Of a stretch of 64,000 nucleotides of DNA, positions 1 to 8,596 are shown in pieces (position 1 is the stretch's first letter; every line of letters begins with the position of its first letter). The DNA is from Runella zeae DSM 19591. GTDB taxonomy: Bacteria; Bacteroidota; Bacteroidia; Cytophagales; Spirosomataceae. Where the stretch lies: contig NZ_KE384039.1 in NCBI RefSeq assembly GCF_000423565.1, forward strand, positions 62,001 to 126,000. Direction: 5' to 3'. Under the pieces are notes generated by a model that did no database searches, was not told where the DNA came from, and saw only the letters and a list, made by a program, of their open reading frames with translations. A program made the position numbers and the translations under genes.

Positions 1-1477
1 CCCGCGTTTGTTCAGGATAAATCACTTCATCGATGTATCCGCGATGAGCAGCTCGGTAGGGGTTGGCAAACTTAGTGGTGTATTCTTGGACTTTTTCTTG
101 AAGTTTGGCCGCCGAATCCTCCGCTTCAGCAATCTCTTTTTTGAAAATAATCTCCGCCGCTCCGCTCGCGCCCATCACGGCGATTTCGGCCGTAGGCCAA
201 GCGTAGTTCATATCGGCTCCGATATGCTTCGAATTCATAACATCATAGGCACCACCATAGGCTTTACGGGTAATGACCGTAACGCGCGGCACCGTAGCTT
301 CACAGAAAGCATACAGCAATTTGGCTCCGTTGGTGATGATAGCGTTCCATTCTTGGTCGGTGCCAGGCAAAAAGCCCGGTACATCTTCCAATACCAACAA
401 AGGAATATTGAAGCTATCACAAAACCGAACAAACCGAGCTCCTTTGGTGCTTGAATCAATATCGAGTACGCCGGCCAATACCGCAGGTTGATTGGCTACA
501 ATGCCGATGCTTCGCCCACCAAGACGGGCAAAACCAACGACGATATTTTCGGCAAAATATTTATGAACTTCCCAAAAACTGCCTTCGTCTACTAGTTCAT
601 CAATCACCTCTCTCATGTCATAAGGTTGATTGGGGTTTTCAGGGATAAGGGTATTGAGTTTGGGCCTTTTTTCATTGCTTGCTTCGTAAGGGAGCATGGG
701 AGCTTCTTCTTCGCAATTTTGGGGAATATAACTCAACAAACGACGAAGGTCACGGAGGCATTCTACTTCATTGGCACTCACAAAATGCGTCACGCCTGAT
801 TTACTAGCGTGGGTCATTGCCCCTCCCAATTCTTCCGAAGTCACATCTTCATGCGTGACGGTCTTGACTACGTTGGGACCTGTCACAAACATATAAGAGG
901 TATTTTCGACCATCATGATGAAATCCGTAATGGCAGGCGAATACACTGCTCCGCCCGCACAAGGCCCCATAATCGCCGAAATTTGCGGAATGACCCCCGA
1001 GGCAAGGGTATTGCGGTAAAAAATATCGGCATACCCTGCCAAAGACAACACACCTTCTTGAATCCGAGCACCACCAGAATCGTTGAGCCCAATAACAGGA
1101 GCGCCATTTTTCATGGCCAAATCCATGATTTTGCAGATTTTTTCGGCGTGGGTTTCAGAGAGAGAACCCCCAAAAACAGTAAAATCCTGTGCAAAAACAT
1201 ATACTAAACGCCCTTCAATAGTGCCATAGCCTGTGATAACGCCGTCGCCCAGATAGTATTCTTTATCGAGTCCAAAGTCTTTGCAGCGGTGCATGACAAA
1301 CTTCCCAATTTCTTCAAACGACCCCGCATCAAGCAGCAGTTCAACGCGTTCTCTGGCGTGAAGTTTGCCTTTTTTGTGTTGTTGCTCGATACGCTTTGCA
1401 CCACCGCCTAATAGCGCTTCCTCATTTTTTTTGTCCAAAATTTCTGTTTTACTGGGGGATGTTGGGGTTGTTGCCAT
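1..1477 (-). CDS. pccB: Acyl-CoA carboxylase beta subunit (propionyl-CoA carboxylase type), 3' end beyond the left edge
   Basis: This is the carboxyltransferase subunit of a biotin-dependent acyl-CoA carboxylase, most likely propionyl-CoA carboxylase, which makes methylmalonyl-CoA in the cytoplasm. The start ATG is at 1475-1477 ([14 protein letters not shown]) and 492 codons are visible. The family is about 510-520 residues, so only the last few are missing. Visible motifs are [23 protein letters not shown] and [13 protein letters not shown] in the N-terminal half. The C-terminal half has [40 protein letters not shown] and [11 protein letters not shown], the two crotonase-like carboxyltransferase halves. 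The biotin carboxylase and biotin carrier genes are not in the window. Methylcrotonyl- or acetyl-CoA specificity cannot be excluded from sequence alone. Confidence 0.93.
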   Translation of the reverse strand, partial: MATTPTSPSKTEILDKKNEEALLGGGAKRIEQQHKKGKLHARERVELLLDAGSFEEIGKFVMHRCKDFGLDKEYYLGDGVITGYGTIEGRLVYVFAQDFTVFGGSLSETHAEKICKIMDLAMKNGAPVIGLNDSGGARIQEGVLSLAGYADIFYRNTLASGVIPQISAIMGPCAGGAVYSPAITDFIMMVENTSYMFVTGPNVVKTVTHEDVTSEELGGAMTHASKSGVTHFVSANEVECLRDLRRLLSYIPQNCEEEAPMLPYEASNEKRPKLNTLIPENPNQPYDMREVIDELVDEGSFWEVHKYFAENIVVGFARLGGRSIGIVANQPAVLAGVLDIDSSTKGARFVRFCDSFNIPLLVLEDVPGFLPGTDQEWNAIITNGAKLLYAFCEATVPRVTVITRKAYGGAYDVMNSKHIGADMNYAWPTAEIAVMGASGAAEIIFKKEIAEAEDSAAKLQEKVQEYTTKFANPYRAAHRGYIDEVIYPEQTR

Positions 1478-1515
1478 GTAAGGGTAAGTTCATTGAAGGT
1501 TTGTATAATCTTTCA

Positions 1516-1523
1516 CAAATTTA
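1516..1523 (-). promoter_or_regulatory. Putative -7 promoter element of the carboxylase gene
   Basis: Read on the minus strand this is TAAATTTG, an exact match to the Bacteroidota -7 consensus TAnnTTTG. It lies about 40 bases upstream of the pccB start, giving a short leader. No clear -33 TTTG is seen at the usual spacing, so the call is tentative. Confidence 0.4.
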
Positions 1524-1604
1524 AGAGACTTTTGGACTTATTCTAATGTCCCATGAGCTTCTTATATTGCTAAAAAAGTATAGAGTTTGTACACATCTTG
1601 GGTA

Positions 1605-2432
1605 TTATAATGCTTTGAGTAGCATGAAGGCATTTGCAAGCGCTTGATGATAAATCGTGGCATGGTTTTTATTTTTTAAGTAATCAAAACCCACTTTTAG
1701 CTGAGCCGAATCTTGATGCTTGAGAAATTGATAGAGTTTTTTTGCATCTCTCTCCATGATTCGTCCTTCCTTTCCTACTGCTACTATTACTTTAGTAGGC
1801 TGAGTGATGGCTACCGGAGAAAGCTTCAATAAGGATTCTTTATCCCACCACAAGCTCGGACTTACGATGATATATTGGTCAAACATCGAAGGTTTTTTGA
1901 AGAGAATTTCGGTAGCTAGTAAGCCTCCAAGTGATTGACCAATAAGCATTTTGGAGTTGCTAACTTTGTAGTTTTTTTGAATGTAAGGTTGAAGTTCTTT
2001 CTCCAGAAAAGAGATAAATTGAGAAGAACCTCCAGTGGTTGGAAAATCTTTTTTGTCTTTCTCGATAGTCGTTGGATAGGTAAAGTCGCGTTTTCTGTCT
2101 CGATTGGTAATTCCTACGACGATAGATTTGGGTAAAACATCAATCCAAGGAAAATTATAAAATTGAACTAAGCCCGATACATGAATAAAATCTTCGTCGG
2201 TCGAACCATCCAACAAATAAATAACGGGGTACAACGCCGCCGAATCGGGCGAATACCCCTCAGGTAAATAAATGTTGAGATGCCGTTTTTCTTGTAATTC
2301 ATTTGAATAAAGTTCCTCAATGACTCCTATTACAAAGGGTTTGGTAGTTTTGCTTTGACTGAAAGCTGCAAGGCTTACAGAGAATATCAGTATCCAAGAG
2401 TGTAAAAGAAAACGTCTCATAAAGTAGTCCAT
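1605..2432 (-). CDS. Secreted esterase of the esterase-D/IroE type (alpha/beta hydrolase)
   Basis: A predicted exported esterase of the PF00756 'putative esterase' family, which includes IroE/Fes-like siderophore esterases. An N-terminal signal peptide (MRRFLLHSWILIFS then LAAFSQ) precedes the hydrolase domain. Conserved pieces include YPVIYLLDG, a FPTTGGSSQF stretch, the nucleophile elbow GQSLGG near residue 165, and a C-terminal KNHATIYHQAL region that should hold the catalytic histidine. The start at 2432 overlaps the tyrA stop (TAATG), which suggests coupling. The internal Met5 at 2420 gives a cleaner signal peptide and is an alternative start. The substrate is unknown; no siderophore genes are nearby. 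Confidence 0.8.
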   Translation of the reverse strand: MDYFMRRFLLHSWILIFSVSLAAFSQSKTTKPFVIGVIEELYSNELQEKRHLNIYLPEGYSPDSAALYPVIYLLDGSTDEDFIHVSGLVQFYNFPWIDVLPKSIVVGITNRDRKRDFTYPTTIEKDKKDFPTTGGSSQFISFLEKELQPYIQKNYKVSNSKMLIGQSLGGLLATEILFKKPSMFDQYIIVSPSLWWDKESLLKLSPVAITQPTKVIVAVGKEGRIMERDAKKLYQFLKHQDSAQLKVGFDYLKNKNHATIYHQALANAFMLLKAL

Positions 2433-3289
2433 TATTTTTTGTCAATTCCCGAAAGTACCCTACGAATGTCGTTGGCACGCTGCATAAACCCAAAGCTGGC
2501 GTTGACATCGCGTGTATCAATGTAAGTTTTGTACTCCTTCAAAAATTCAATATAATCGCCTAATGCCCTAGAAAGATTCTCTCGGTTTTGGTCAAAAATA
2601 GGTGCCCACATGGCAGGTGAGCTTTTGGCGAGGCGTACAGTGGAGCTAAAGCCCGTACTTGCCATGTCGAAAATATTTTGCTCGTCTTTTTCTTTTTCTA
2701 AGACGGTATATCCTAAAGCAAAAGAAGTAACGTGGCTTAGGTGCGATACATAAGCAAGATGCAAATCATGTTCTTCAGGCGACATGTAGTGTATTTTCAT
2801 TCCGATGTCTTTAAAGAGCGCTTCTACCAAAGCGAGGCTATCAGAAGCACTTTTTTGGGTATCACACAAAATGACATTTTTTTCGGGAAGAAGCTCTCGA
2901 AAAGCCGCCGAAGGACCCGAATTTTCGGTACCTGCCATAGGGTGCGCTGCTACAAATCTTTGGCGATTGGGGTGAGAGTCGGCAGCTTCGCAAATAAGCC
3001 GTTTGGTAGAACCTAAATCAACAACCGTAGCTTTGGGAGGAATGAGGTCAAGTACTTTAGGTACTAAATCAACGATATGATTGACTGGCACCGCCAATAC
3101 CACCAAGTCTGATTGAGGCACGGCCATTTCGAGAGGAAGGACTTCGTCGATAATGCCCTTGGCCACTGCCAATCTGCCATGAACTTCTGAAGCATCCACT
3201 CCGATGAAGTGCATTTTGGGGTATTTGTCGCGTAAAGAGAGGGCATACGAGCCTCCTAGCAGTCCTATTCCGATGATAGAGGTATTCAT
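2432..3289 (-). CDS. tyrA: Prephenate dehydrogenase
   Basis: Oxidatively decarboxylates prephenate to 4-hydroxyphenylpyruvate in tyrosine synthesis. I chose the ATG at 3287-3289 (MNTSIIGIGLLGGS), because the dinucleotide-binding glycine motif GIGLLGGS (residues 7-14) must sit at the extreme N terminus. An in-frame ATG at 3343 would add 18 unconserved residues. HPMAG (residues 116-120) and HLAYVSHLSH (about 180-190) match the TyrA substrate-site regions. At 285 residues it is a monofunctional TyrA without a chorismate mutase domain. No other shikimate genes are present. The downstream esterase overlaps its stop codon, so the two are probably co-transcribed. Confidence 0.9.
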   Translation of the reverse strand: MNTSIIGIGLLGGSYALSLRDKYPKMHFIGVDASEVHGRLAVAKGIIDEVLPLEMAVPQSDLVVLAVPVNHIVDLVPKVLDLIPPKATVVDLGSTKRLICEAADSHPNRQRFVAAHPMAGTENSGPSAAFRELLPEKNVILCDTQKSASDSLALVEALFKDIGMKIHYMSPEEHDLHLAYVSHLSHVTSFALGYTVLEKEKDEQNIFDMASTGFSSTVRLAKSSPAMWAPIFDQNRENLSRALGDYIEFLKEYKTYIDTRDVNASFGFMQRANDIRRVLSGIDKK

Positions 3290-3487
3290 TTTAAATAATA
3301 ATTTTGGCAAATAATTAAAATAACACAATGTAATAGGGTGCAAAAGTAGGGACTTCTCTAAAATAAGTGTGGAGAAGCGATAGAATCTTAGATTTTGTAG
3401 TAAAAAAGTGCAATTTCATACAGTTTATTATACATGAGTTGGGTAGACAACTTTTTTTTATAGTACTTTTAAACTTTAATTAAACTA

Positions 3488-4525
3488 ATGTTAAGCGATA
3501 ATTTGTACATGGACCGGGCGCTAGAACTAGCAATGCTTGGTAGTGGGCACGTCAGTCCAAATCCAATGGTAGGATGTGTGATTGTGTATGACGGTCAAAT
3601 CATTGGAGAAGGATGGCATCAGAAGTATGGGGATTGGCACGCAGAAGTCAACGCTATAAACAATATAGCTAAAGAAGATTTGTCTAAATTAGAAGATTCT
3701 ACGGTATATGTCACCTTGGAGCCTTGCTCTCACTTTGGAAAAACGCCCCCTTGTGCAGATTTATTAGTAGCCAAAAAAGTGAAAAGGGTTGTGATTTGTA
3801 ATGATGACCCAAACCCATTGGTAGCGGGTAAAGGTATTCAAAAACTCAAAGCCGCTGGAATTGAAGTTGCTACAGGAGTTTTGGCTGAAAAAGGTAGGCA
3901 ATTAAACATACGATTTTTTACTTTTTTTGAAAAAAAACGCCCCTATATTATTCTCAAATGGGCAGAAACAGCTGACGGATTTGTGGCTGATGAAAATAAA
4001 CATCCTCTTAGCATTAGTGGTAAGCAATCTAGAATGTGGGGGCATCAATGGCGTGCCCAAGAAGATGCGATTTTGGTAGGAACTAATACCGCTCTCAACG
4101 ATAATCCGCAGCTCAATACACGTCTTTGGGCGGGGCCTAATCCTACAAGGGTAGTTTTGGATCGCACCTTACGTTTGCCTACTACTTTGAATTTGTTTGA
4201 TAACTCTCAAAAGACATTGTGTTACAATGCCTTTAAGAATGAAGAGAGCCAAGAGACGAGCTTTGTACAGATAGATTTTGACGAAAATTTTTTAGAACAT
4301 TTTTTACAAGATCTCTATCAGCGAAAAATACAGTCTCTTTTAGTGGAGGGAGGAACCGTGCTACTCCAAACATTTTTGAATGAAGGAAAATTTGATGAAG
4401 TGCGAATTTTTAAGAGCCCACTTATGATTACAAAAGGCACGGAAGCCCCCTTGCTTTCTACGGGTTTGAAGTTTGATAAGCAAATAACGGTAGGTGATGA
4501 TATTTTTTGGCGTTATATAGCATAA
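3488..4525 (+). CDS. ribD: Bifunctional riboflavin biosynthesis deaminase/reductase
   Basis: Performs two consecutive steps of riboflavin synthesis: deamination of the pyrimidine ring and NADPH-dependent reduction of the ribosyl side chain. The N-terminal cytidine-deaminase-like domain shows the zinc site H51-A-E53 with C80 and C89 (PCSHFGKTPPC). The reductase (RibD_C) domain begins near residue 147 with YIILKWAETADGFVAD and includes the segment LLVEGGTVLLQTFL. The 345-residue length is normal. It is a single gene with no ribE/ribH neighbours. I see no FMN riboswitch in the roughly 150 bases upstream. Confidence 0.95.
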   Translation: MLSDNLYMDRALELAMLGSGHVSPNPMVGCVIVYDGQIIGEGWHQKYGDWHAEVNAINNIAKEDLSKLEDSTVYVTLEPCSHFGKTPPCADLLVAKKVKRVVICNDDPNPLVAGKGIQKLKAAGIEVATGVLAEKGRQLNIRFFTFFEKKRPYIILKWAETADGFVADENKHPLSISGKQSRMWGHQWRAQEDAILVGTNTALNDNPQLNTRLWAGPNPTRVVLDRTLRLPTTLNLFDNSQKTLCYNAFKNEESQETSFVQIDFDENFLEHFLQDLYQRKIQSLLVEGGTVLLQTFLNEGKFDEVRIFKSPLMITKGTEAPLLSTGLKFDKQITVGDDIFWRYIA

Positions 4526-4851
4526 ATTTTGTTACTTTTGGCTTAAATGTAAGTCTATACATAGAGTGTTTATACATAATTAAAGTAGTTTTTTGAAGAA
4601 GATAAATTGAAATTAAGAAAGCGTTGTAGATAGAAAGTAATTGCTGCTTGGCAATTAGTAGTTTCAAATAACAGCAGAGTATTGTAAATACTATTTTATC
4701 TATATGCTTGATAAATTTTATTCAAAAATAACCTAATTATACTGCTACAAATAAGATTTAGGGATTTAGAAGCCGTATATTTTAATGATTGTATAACCAA
4801 CCAAGACAAATGTGGATACCTGACCTATACTTAACCAAAATTGATCAAACA
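4526..4851. other. AT-rich intergenic stretch with a possible promoter element
   Basis: No gene is supported between ribD and the receiver-like protein. TACTTTTG at 4533-4540 matches the -7 consensus TAnnTTTG on the plus strand, immediately after the ribD stop. The rest is AT-rich without a strong hairpin. A long 5' leader or a small RNA is possible but unsupported. Confidence 0.3.
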
Positions 4852-5205
4852 ATGACTTTATCTAGTAAAATTCTATTACTAGAGGGTGGGAACACAGACA
4901 TCACTGAAGTAGAAGAGGCATTGGAAGCCTCCGCATATGATGTTTTTCGTGTTATTCCGGCCTCTAGTGATGAATTTCTTCAAACCGTACTAATCTATCA
5001 ACCTAGCTTGATTGTTTGCGATGTTGCACAAGCGTCAGTGGTAGAATGGATTAAAAAAGAATCGGGTTTAGACTTGCCAGTTGTTTTTTTAGCTTTGGAT
5101 AGTTCAATAAGAGTGCCAACTAATATTGAAGGCAAAGTGGCTTTTCTAACTGCTCCATATTCAAATAAGATACTTTTTTCGACAATTGAATTGGCGCTTG
5201 CCTAG
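4852..5205 (+). CDS. Degenerate response-regulator receiver-like protein
   Basis: A stand-alone protein of about 117 residues with the outline of a CheY-like receiver domain. It begins MTLSSKILLLEGG and contains PSLIVCDV, where the aspartate could be the phospho-acceptor. A final segment AFLTAPYSNKILF aligns with the usual signature of a lysine followed by proline. Here that lysine is replaced by alanine, and the acidic pocket normally found after beta-1 (DD) is replaced by EGG. Phosphorylation is therefore doubtful and a protein-interaction role is inferred. An in-frame ATG at 4789 would add 21 residues without receiver similarity. No kinase or output-domain gene is adjacent. Confidence 0.55.
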   Translation: MTLSSKILLLEGGNTDITEVEEALEASAYDVFRVIPASSDEFLQTVLIYQPSLIVCDVAQASVVEWIKKESGLDLPVVFLALDSSIRVPTNIEGKVAFLTAPYSNKILFSTIELALA

Positions 5206-5328
5206 TTTTTTGATAAAAATCTGTCAATTCTAGGGTTGATAGATTTTTATTGTATTTCTTCTTTGGGATTTGAGTGGCTTTTACCATCTTTGGACAAATC
5301 TATTCTTTATATTTGACCCCCTGTATTT

Positions 5329-6081
5329 ATGTCTCGAATCGCCCTGATTACGGGAGCCACGTCCGGAATAGGACGAGCTACGGCCATTGCGTTTGCCAAA
5401 GTAGGTATCAATCTTATTTTGTGCGGGCGTCGCCAAGAACGTTTGGAGGAGTTAGCTTCCTTTCTTAGTTCACAAGTAAAAACTACTACTTTATTGTTTG
5501 ATGTGAGCAATAAAGAGGCGGTTTTTTCTGCTATTGAGTCTTTACCCGAACCCTGGCGGGCTATTGATATATTGGTCAATAATGCTGGAAATGCACATGG
5601 CTTGTCATCTATTCAAGAAGGTAGCTTAGAAGACTGGGATGCCATGATTGATGGCAACGTACAAGGATTATTGTATGTTTCAAAAGCTGTCATCACAGGT
5701 ATGGTGGCACGTTCCAAAGGGCATATCATCAACTTGAGTTCGGTAGCAGGTAAGCAAACTTATGCCAACGGAGCGGTGTACTGTGCTTCAAAAAAAGCGG
5801 TTGAGGCCATAAGTGAAGGTATGCGGCTAGACTTGACACAGCACGGTATCAAAGTCACCAACGTGGCGCCTGGTGCGGTCGAAACGGAGTTTTCGTTGGT
5901 GCGTTTTAAAGGAGATGAAGAGCGAGCTGCCAAAGTTTATGAAGGGTTTGAGCCATTGTTAGCAGAAGATATTGCGGATGCTATTTTGTATGCAGTCTCA
6001 GCTCCTGCCCGTGTAACGATTGCAGATATGACTATCTACGCTTCTGCTCAGTCGGCTCCCACTACGATTTATCGAAAATAG
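5329..6081 (+). CDS. SDR-family NADP-dependent oxidoreductase (YdfG-like)
   Basis: A classical short-chain dehydrogenase of 250 residues. It shows the cofactor motif TGATSGIG (8-15), NNAG (84-87), serine 137/138, and the catalytic Y151 and K155 in YCASK. The arginine-containing CGRRQERLEEL after beta-2 favours NADP(H). Overall it resembles YdfG/serine 3-dehydrogenase-like enzymes that act on 3-hydroxy acids. The exact substrate cannot be assigned. The next gene starts 12 bases after its stop, so co-transcription is possible. Confidence 0.85.
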   Translation: MSRIALITGATSGIGRATAIAFAKVGINLILCGRRQERLEELASFLSSQVKTTTLLFDVSNKEAVFSAIESLPEPWRAIDILVNNAGNAHGLSSIQEGSLEDWDAMIDGNVQGLLYVSKAVITGMVARSKGHIINLSSVAGKQTYANGAVYCASKKAVEAISEGMRLDLTQHGIKVTNVAPGAVETEFSLVRFKGDEERAAKVYEGFEPLLAEDIADAILYAVSAPARVTIADMTIYASAQSAPTTIYRK

Positions 6082-6092
6082 CAGTCAAACCC

Positions 6093-6890
6093 ATGAAAAT
6101 GTCTCTTTGGGAAATAAATTGCCGTCAGCACGATAGCCGTACCCAAAGAGAGAAACCCTTTAGAGTGGTAAGGTGCGAGTTCAACTACAAAACCAATGCT
6201 ACCGATACTCATTTACTCAATAGTATTTTAGAAAAAGGGAAAGAATTAGCGGCTTTGGTCAATCCCAAAGCCGCTAATTATGCTACTACGCCACGTAGTT
6301 ATGACAAAATCCTGAATAGTTGCGTGGCGGGCTTATTGTCGGAGTGGCTCTGGAAAAAATTATTGAATCGTCGAGGAGAGATTGTGGCCGAAACCGAATT
6401 TCATCATTCTAAGACTCAAATCGATTTGCAGGTATTAAGTTCTGGTCAAAAGATAGAAGTACGCTCTTCTTTTCCGCGCAACGGGATTCCTTTTGCAATT
6501 TGTAGCCACAGTCATGAATTTGATGTGATTGGTCCTTATGCCAATCATTATAAGCCTGAGGAAATCCAGAAAGATTATTATGTACGTACGCTCTTTCACC
6601 TAGCAAAGGTAGGAGAGCAGAAAGATATAAAAGGAAGGACTTGGCCTATCGTGGAGCGGTTGATTGACAAATTCCGGCAAGATAGGTTTGAGGCATATCT
6701 CACGGGAGGAGCTACTTGGCAAATGATGAATGACGATAGTATATCTAAAAATAAAGATTTTATTCCTGAGGACGAAATGAGTCTCGAACGTCTGGGTGTG
6801 GCTTCACAATATCGCGTAGTGCCCTTTCACAAGGCATTGGATACATTGGAGGTATGTGATATTATATGCAAAAACAATTTGAAAAGGTAA
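6093..6890 (+). CDS. Uncharacterised protein with a possible PD-(D/E)XK-like core
   Basis: I do not recognise a named family. The protein has 265 residues, no signal peptide and no membrane segment. A central stretch, helix GLLSEWLWKKLL (80-91), then QIDLQV (D111) and KIEVRSS (E122, R124), has the order expected of a PD-(D/E)XK nuclease-like core: acidic helix, D, then E-x-K on the next strand. Here the terminal lysine would be arginine. The C-terminal half is charged and aromatic (HEFDVIGPY, QKDYYVRTLFHL). It sits between an SDR gene and a tRNA pair, with no partner methylase. The nuclease-like reading is inference from pattern only. Confidence 0.5.
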   Translation: MKMSLWEINCRQHDSRTQREKPFRVVRCEFNYKTNATDTHLLNSILEKGKELAALVNPKAANYATTPRSYDKILNSCVAGLLSEWLWKKLLNRRGEIVAETEFHHSKTQIDLQVLSSGQKIEVRSSFPRNGIPFAICSHSHEFDVIGPYANHYKPEEIQKDYYVRTLFHLAKVGEQKDIKGRTWPIVERLIDKFRQDRFEAYLTGGATWQMMNDDSISKNKDFIPEDEMSLERLGVASQYRVVPFHKALDTLEVCDIICKNNLKR

Positions 6891-6944
6891 GTGCCTTGAG
6901 TTTCAGAGAGATTCGATTTTTTTGTAAAAAAAGTTAAAGAAAAG

Positions 6945-6976
6945 TTTGGAAAAGCATTTTTAGACCTACATATTTG
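6945..6976 (+). promoter_or_regulatory. Probable promoter of the tRNA-Val genes
   Basis: A -33-like TTTG at 6945-6948 is followed, 20 bases later, by CATATTTG at 6969-6976, one mismatch from TAnnTTTG. The first tRNA begins about 45 bases downstream. The match is near-consensus, so the call is tentative. Confidence 0.35.
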
Positions 6977-7020
6977 CACTCCCAAACGACGCCGACGGGA
7001 GGGAAACAGAAATAATAATC

Positions 7021-7095
7021 GGGAGTTTAGCTCAGCTGGTTCAGAGCATCTGCCTTACAAGCAGAGGGTCGGGGGTTCGAATCCCTCAACTCCCA
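7021..7095 (+). tRNA. tRNA-Val (anticodon TAC), copy 1
   Basis: A complete cloverleaf. The acceptor stem GGGAGTT pairs with AACTCCC and the discriminator base is A. The D arm is GCTC...GAGC. The anticodon stem TCTGC/GCAGA encloses loop CTTACAA, giving anticodon TAC, which reads valine GUA and related codons. The T loop is TTCGAAT. CCA is not encoded (CACTG follows). It is one of two identical tandem copies. Confidence 0.97.
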
Positions 7096-7159
7096 CACTG
7101 AAAATCAGGCAGTTGTGAGAAATAGCAAATGTCTGTTTAGTTTAAAAAAAATAATAATC

Positions 7160-7234
7160 GGGAGTTTAGCTCAGCTGGTTCAGAGCATCTGCCTTACAAG
7201 CAGAGGGTCGGGGGTTCGAATCCCTCAACTCCCA
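7160..7234 (+). tRNA. tRNA-Val (anticodon TAC), copy 2
   Basis: Identical in sequence to the copy 139 bases upstream, including the ten preceding bases AATAATAATC. Anticodon TAC lies in loop CTTACAA. The pair is probably co-transcribed and ends at the hairpin starting a few bases after this copy. Confidence 0.97.
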
Positions 7235-7238
7235 CATC

Positions 7239-7275
7239 AAAGAAAGAGCGATGAATTTCATCGCTCTTTCTTTTT
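7239..7275 (+). terminator. Rho-independent terminator after the tRNA-Val pair
   Basis: A near-perfect inverted repeat, AAAGAAAGAGCGATGAA with TTCATCGCTCTTTCTTT, followed directly by a T-rich tract. It begins four bases after the second tRNA and ends before the DUF3800 start codon. Confidence 0.85.
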
Positions 7276-7308
7276 ATTTTCTATCTTTCTGGCTTTTAAG
7301 GAAAACTT

Positions 7309-8454
7309 ATGCCTGAACAAATAGCCTTTTTGGACGAGTGGGGTAATACCGAGCTCGATTTTACGAAACCTGCTACTTCTACGCATTATATTGTGGCGGC
7401 GCTGCTGCTTTCCAAAACTTCTTTGCCCGCAATAGAAGAGCGGTTAGAGGTAACCCGTCATCAATTCTTTCCCAACGCCCACATTGACGCTTCCAAAGTG
7501 GGTAATGATGACAAGCGTCGTTTGCAGATTTTGACCGAGTTACTCAAGCTCCCTTTTCATATCTTTGGTTTAGTGGTTGATAAGCGTCAACTTCGTACCG
7601 AAGGATTTCAGTACAAAGGTTCTTTTTATAAATTTTTGCATGGCTTGGCCGACCGAGAGTTGTATCGAACTTTTCCTAACTTGGAGTTGGTGGCCAATCG
7701 TCTCGGCAGCGATAGCTTCATGGATGGTTTTGTGAAATACGTGTACGCCAATCATATCCCTAATCTTTTCAATCAGTCTAGCTTTGGTTTTGTCCAAGAT
7801 TCGTCGGAGCTAATGATGCAGGCGGCGGGTTTTGTGGCTGACGCGCTGGCACGATGTTATGACGAAACGGTTTTGTCTGAGCATCGTCAGGAGTTTTCGT
7901 CTTTGCTCAAATCCAAAATGCTCACGTTTCGTTATTGGCCCGAGGCATTTCAGCCGCTTTCGGTCCAAGTGCCCGAAGAGGCTTTTCTTTATAATCGAGA
8001 AATTGCGGAGCTGAGTTTGCAATTGGCGCAAGATTACTTACATCGAAATCTAAACTATGCAAGTGCGCCGCAGAAAATCGACCAAGTCCATTGTTTGGGT
8101 TATTTGATTTTTCATTTTCGGCACGTCAATCCGATGCGCTATATCTCAAGTCGCGAGTTGATGAATCATATTCAAGCAGGGCGTAATACCAATATCAGCT
8201 TACATTATTTTCAAGCGAAGGTGATAGCGCCTCTTCGTGATGCGGGGGTGTTGATTGCGAGCAGTTCTAAGGGCTATAAGTTGCCAGCGGGAGAGCAAGA
8301 TTTGTATAATTTTATCAATCATAGCAATACGATTATTCAGCCGTTGCTATCGCGAATTCAGAAATGCCGTGACCGTATTTTGTTAGCCACCAACGGCGAA
8401 CTCGACTTGCTGAGTCAGTCGGAGTATAAATTATTGAAAAAGCTACTGGATTAA
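7309..8454 (+). CDS. DUF3800 domain-containing protein
   Basis: The N-terminal part matches DUF3800, an uncharacterised RNase H-like family. It opens with IAFLDEWGNTELDF, where the conserved early aspartate-glutamate lies. AAALLLSKTSLPAIEERL-like strands, the KVGNDDKRR segment and LADRELYRTFPNLELVANR follow. Residues from about 270 to 381 (YISSRELMNHIQAGRN, DAGVLIASSSKGYKLP) look like an added winged-helix region. The start is the ATG 34 bases after the tRNA terminator hairpin. DUF3800 proteins are often found in accessory regions, but no partner gene is visible and the function is unknown. Confidence 0.75.
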   Translation: MPEQIAFLDEWGNTELDFTKPATSTHYIVAALLLSKTSLPAIEERLEVTRHQFFPNAHIDASKVGNDDKRRLQILTELLKLPFHIFGLVVDKRQLRTEGFQYKGSFYKFLHGLADRELYRTFPNLELVANRLGSDSFMDGFVKYVYANHIPNLFNQSSFGFVQDSSELMMQAAGFVADALARCYDETVLSEHRQEFSSLLKSKMLTFRYWPEAFQPLSVQVPEEAFLYNREIAELSLQLAQDYLHRNLNYASAPQKIDQVHCLGYLIFHFRHVNPMRYISSRELMNHIQAGRNTNISLHYFQAKVIAPLRDAGVLIASSSKGYKLPAGEQDLYNFINHSNTIIQPLLSRIQKCRDRILLATNGELDLLSQSEYKLLKKLLD

Positions 8455-8488
8455 TAGAAGAGTAACAGGATTGTAAATTGCCACCCTT

Positions 8489-8527
8489 GCGCTTCTCCGA
8501 GGCAGAAATCTAGCTTCGGAGAAGCGC
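8489..8527 (+). terminator. Hairpin between the convergent DUF3800 and FadR-type genes
   Basis: GCGCTTCTCCGA at 8489-8500 is exactly complementary to TCGGAGAAGCGC at 8516-8527, a 12-bp stem. A moderately T-rich stretch follows. Its position between convergent genes fits transcription termination. Confidence 0.65.
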
Positions 8528-8596
8528 CAACTTTTAGTGTGTAGGTTATAAATGTTGTTAAATCATTACTTCTCTTTAGAAAAAGTATATTGTACA

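Noticed and set aside
3344-3487. FMN riboswitch upstream of ribD
   Set aside because: The sequence is AT-rich and lacks the conserved multi-stem core of the RFN element.
6093-8454. Genomic island or prophage remnant at the tRNA-Val pair
   Set aside because: No integrase, att-like repeat of tRNA 3' ends beyond the tandem copy, or phage gene is visible.
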